Source: Pseudomonadota bacterium (GTDB lineage: Bacteria; Pseudomonadota; Alphaproteobacteria; Rhodospirillales; 2-02-FULL-58-16). Taken from it: DNA of 5,925 nt. A program made the position numbers and the translations under genes. The notes under the pieces were generated by a model that was not told the origin of the DNA, did not search any database, and saw only the letters and a program-made list of their open reading frames with translations. Below are positions 4,917 through 5,925 of this stretch, one piece after another. Within the stretch, counting starts at the first letter, position 1. Every line of letters starts with the position of its first letter. The stretch covers positions 1 through 5,925 of the forward strand of contig JADFHR010000197.1 in NCBI GenBank assembly GCA_022567015.1. Reading direction: 5' to 3'.

Positions 4917-5672
4917 TCAGGGGCGGGTCCGGACACCCGTGGATTCTGCGCCGACCTTGGCTTCCGCCTCCGCCCTCAGGCGCTCGGACGCGGTCTCTAT
5001 GCGGGCTTGCAGCTCGGTCAGGAAGGCGCGGCGGTCGAGGCCGCGGGGCACGGGCGGAAGGAATTCCAGGGTGATCACCCCCGGCCGCTTGAGGAACCGG
5101 CGCCGTCCCCAGAACACACCCGAATTCAACGCCACCGGCACCACCGGGGCTTCCGTGGCGGCGTAGATTGCGGCGATCCCCGGATAATAGGGCCGGGTCC
5201 TTCCCGGCGCCATACGGGAGCCCTCGGGGAAGATGATCACCTGGCGGTTGGCGTCCAGGGCCGCCGAAGAGTCCCTCACCAGCCGTTTGAGGGCGCCGAT
5301 GCCCCCGGCGCGGTCGACGCCGATGGCCTTGCACTTGCGCGCCACCCATCCCCAGAACGGAAGGAAGAGCAGTTCCTTCTTGAGAACGTACGAGGGGTCG
5401 TCGGCCAGGACGTAGAAGACGGTCGTTTCCCAGGCCGATTGGTGCTTGCAGGCGAATACGGCCGCCCCCTCGGGCACGTTTTCCAGGCCGCGCACCTCGT
5501 ACGCCAACCCGGCGATCCATTCCAGGCCCACGTTCAGGCTCCGCACCCACAGGCGCACGCCCCTTTGCATGTAGGGCCGCGGCAACGGCAGGCACACCCA
5601 CAGCACCAGGGGCGCCAGCATGAACGAGGCGAAGTAGTACAGGTTGAACAGCAGCGAGCGCAGGGCAAGCAT
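4917..5672 (-). CDS. plsC: 1-acyl-sn-glycerol-3-phosphate acyltransferase (PlsC/LPLAT family)
   Basis: The family transfers a second acyl chain to lysophosphatidic acid, making phosphatidic acid at the inner membrane. The protein has 251 residues, usual for PlsC, from ATG 5672 to TGA 4919-4917. Residues 5-30 form an N-terminal membrane helix (LLFNLYYFASFMLAPLVLWV). The four acyltransferase blocks are present: block I KHQSAWET with catalytic His77 and an acidic residue at Glu82 (H-x4-E, where H-x4-D is more common); block II around GVDRAGG (118-124); block III FPEGSR (148-153); and block IV VVPVALNSG (177-185). The tail from about 212 is charged and probably helical. No clear Shine-Dalgarno sequence precedes the ATG, and the region just upstream is taken over by a palindromic repeat. 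A different acyl acceptor is possible, since the fold does not fix the substrate. Confidence 0.92.
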   Translation of the reverse strand: MLALRSLLFNLYYFASFMLAPLVLWVCLPLPRPYMQRGVRLWVRSLNVGLEWIAGLAYEVRGLENVPEGAAVFACKHQSAWETTVFYVLADDPSYVLKKELLFLPFWGWVARKCKAIGVDRAGGIGALKRLVRDSSAALDANRQVIIFPEGSRMAPGRTRPYYPGIAAIYAATEAPVVPVALNSGVFWGRRRFLKRPGVITLEFLPPVPRGLDRRAFLTELQARIETASERLRAEAEAKVGAESTGVRTRP

Positions 5673-5710
5673 GACTAGTACTTACTTTCACGATTTCGCG
5701 CACCATACGA

Positions 5711-5865
5711 CGGCCTTGCGAGGTTTCCGGCGAGGAGCGCGGCGCGCCGTGATGCTGGAGCATCACAAGCGGCGCGCGACGACGCCGGGGGCCGCGGGGG
5801 CGTCCCCCGCATACCGTAGCCGCGGGAACACCCCCCTTGTCCCCCCCGGGAGCCTCGCAAGACCG
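5711..5865. repeat. Second palindromic repeat, diverged relative of the element at 1279-1538
   Basis: Outer arms CGGCCTTGCGAGG (5711-5723) and 5853-5865 pair at 12 of 13 positions. An inner hairpin has the tip GTGATGC-TGGA-GCATCAC (5749-5766), continued by GCGCGCC/GGCGCGC. Read beside the minus strand of hairpin B (1506 to 1413), it keeps the same series of blocks: AGGTTT-x-CGGC-x-AGGAGCG, then CGTG, GATGC-loop-GCATC, then CAA-GCG and GCGCGACG. It lies directly upstream of plsC and carries no gene. It appears to continue beyond the right edge. Confidence 0.6.
5793..5814 (+). repeat. GC hairpin, direct repeat copy 1
   Basis: GCGGGGG-CGT-CCCCCGC followed by ATAC. It is a perfect 7-bp hairpin that recurs with one base change at 5900-5921. 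Confidence 0.75.
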
Positions 5866-5899
5866 CCCTTCGGGTCGCGTTTCCCGCTCCCTCGGGGGT

Positions 5900-5921
5900 C
5901 GCGGGGGCATCCCCCGCATAC
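5900..5921 (+). repeat. GC hairpin, direct repeat copy 2
   Basis: GCGGGGG-CAT-CCCCCGC followed by ATAC, 107 bp after copy 1 and differing from it only in the loop (A5909 for G5802). The copy is complete, but the surrounding repeat runs off the window. Confidence 0.75.
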
Positions 5922-5925
5922 GTTG

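Noticed and set aside
5793..5921. CRISPR array, from the repeated GC hairpins
   Set aside because: Only two copies 107 bp apart, with palindromic sequence between them rather than spacer-sized unique sequence, and no cas genes.

Overview
The window is GC-rich DNA that looks chromosomal and most resembles an alphaproteobacterium of the Rhodospirillales type. The grounds are a DUF2125 protein, an alphaproteobacterial-style ChaC and PlsC, and a B12-dependent (class II) ribonucleotide reductase. This placement comes from protein families and was not computed.

Layout, left to right. (1) 1-142, minus: the 5' end of an exported protein whose last visible residues resemble the start of the YqgE/AlgH fold; it runs off the left edge. 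(2) 199-1257, minus: a membrane-anchored DUF2125 protein. (3) 1258-1669: an intergenic stretch dominated by a 260-bp nested palindromic, MITE-like element (1279-1538) with 24-bp terminal inverted repeats, two internal hairpins and flanking TTA triplets. (4) 1670-2215, plus: a ChaC-type gamma-glutamylcyclotransferase. Its conserved YGSL motif lies upstream of the first ATG, so its start is unclear. (5) 2232-4597, minus: class II ribonucleotide reductase nrdJ. The catalytic chain ends at 2387, and the six-cysteine C-terminal tail follows in the -1 reading frame (2232-2384). This is either a genuine two-gene split or a one-base frameshift. (6) 4598-4916: the nrdJ leader and promoter, with stacked small palindromes, plus a strong hairpin and T-tract facing the other way. 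(7) 4917-5672, minus: plsC-like 1-acylglycerol-3-phosphate acyltransferase. (8) 5673-5925: a second, diverged member of the same palindromic repeat family as at 1279-1538, cut by the right edge.

The genes do not form one pathway. NrdJ makes deoxyribonucleotides for DNA synthesis with adenosylcobalamin, PlsC makes phosphatidic acid for membranes, ChaC degrades glutathione, and the DUF2125 and YqgE-like proteins are envelope-associated or uncharacterised. I see no phage, CRISPR or defence module. The two things most worth a second look are the palindromic repeat family, whose hairpins keep a GATGC/GCATC tip with paired base changes, and the NrdJ catalytic core separated by reading frame from its cysteine tail.
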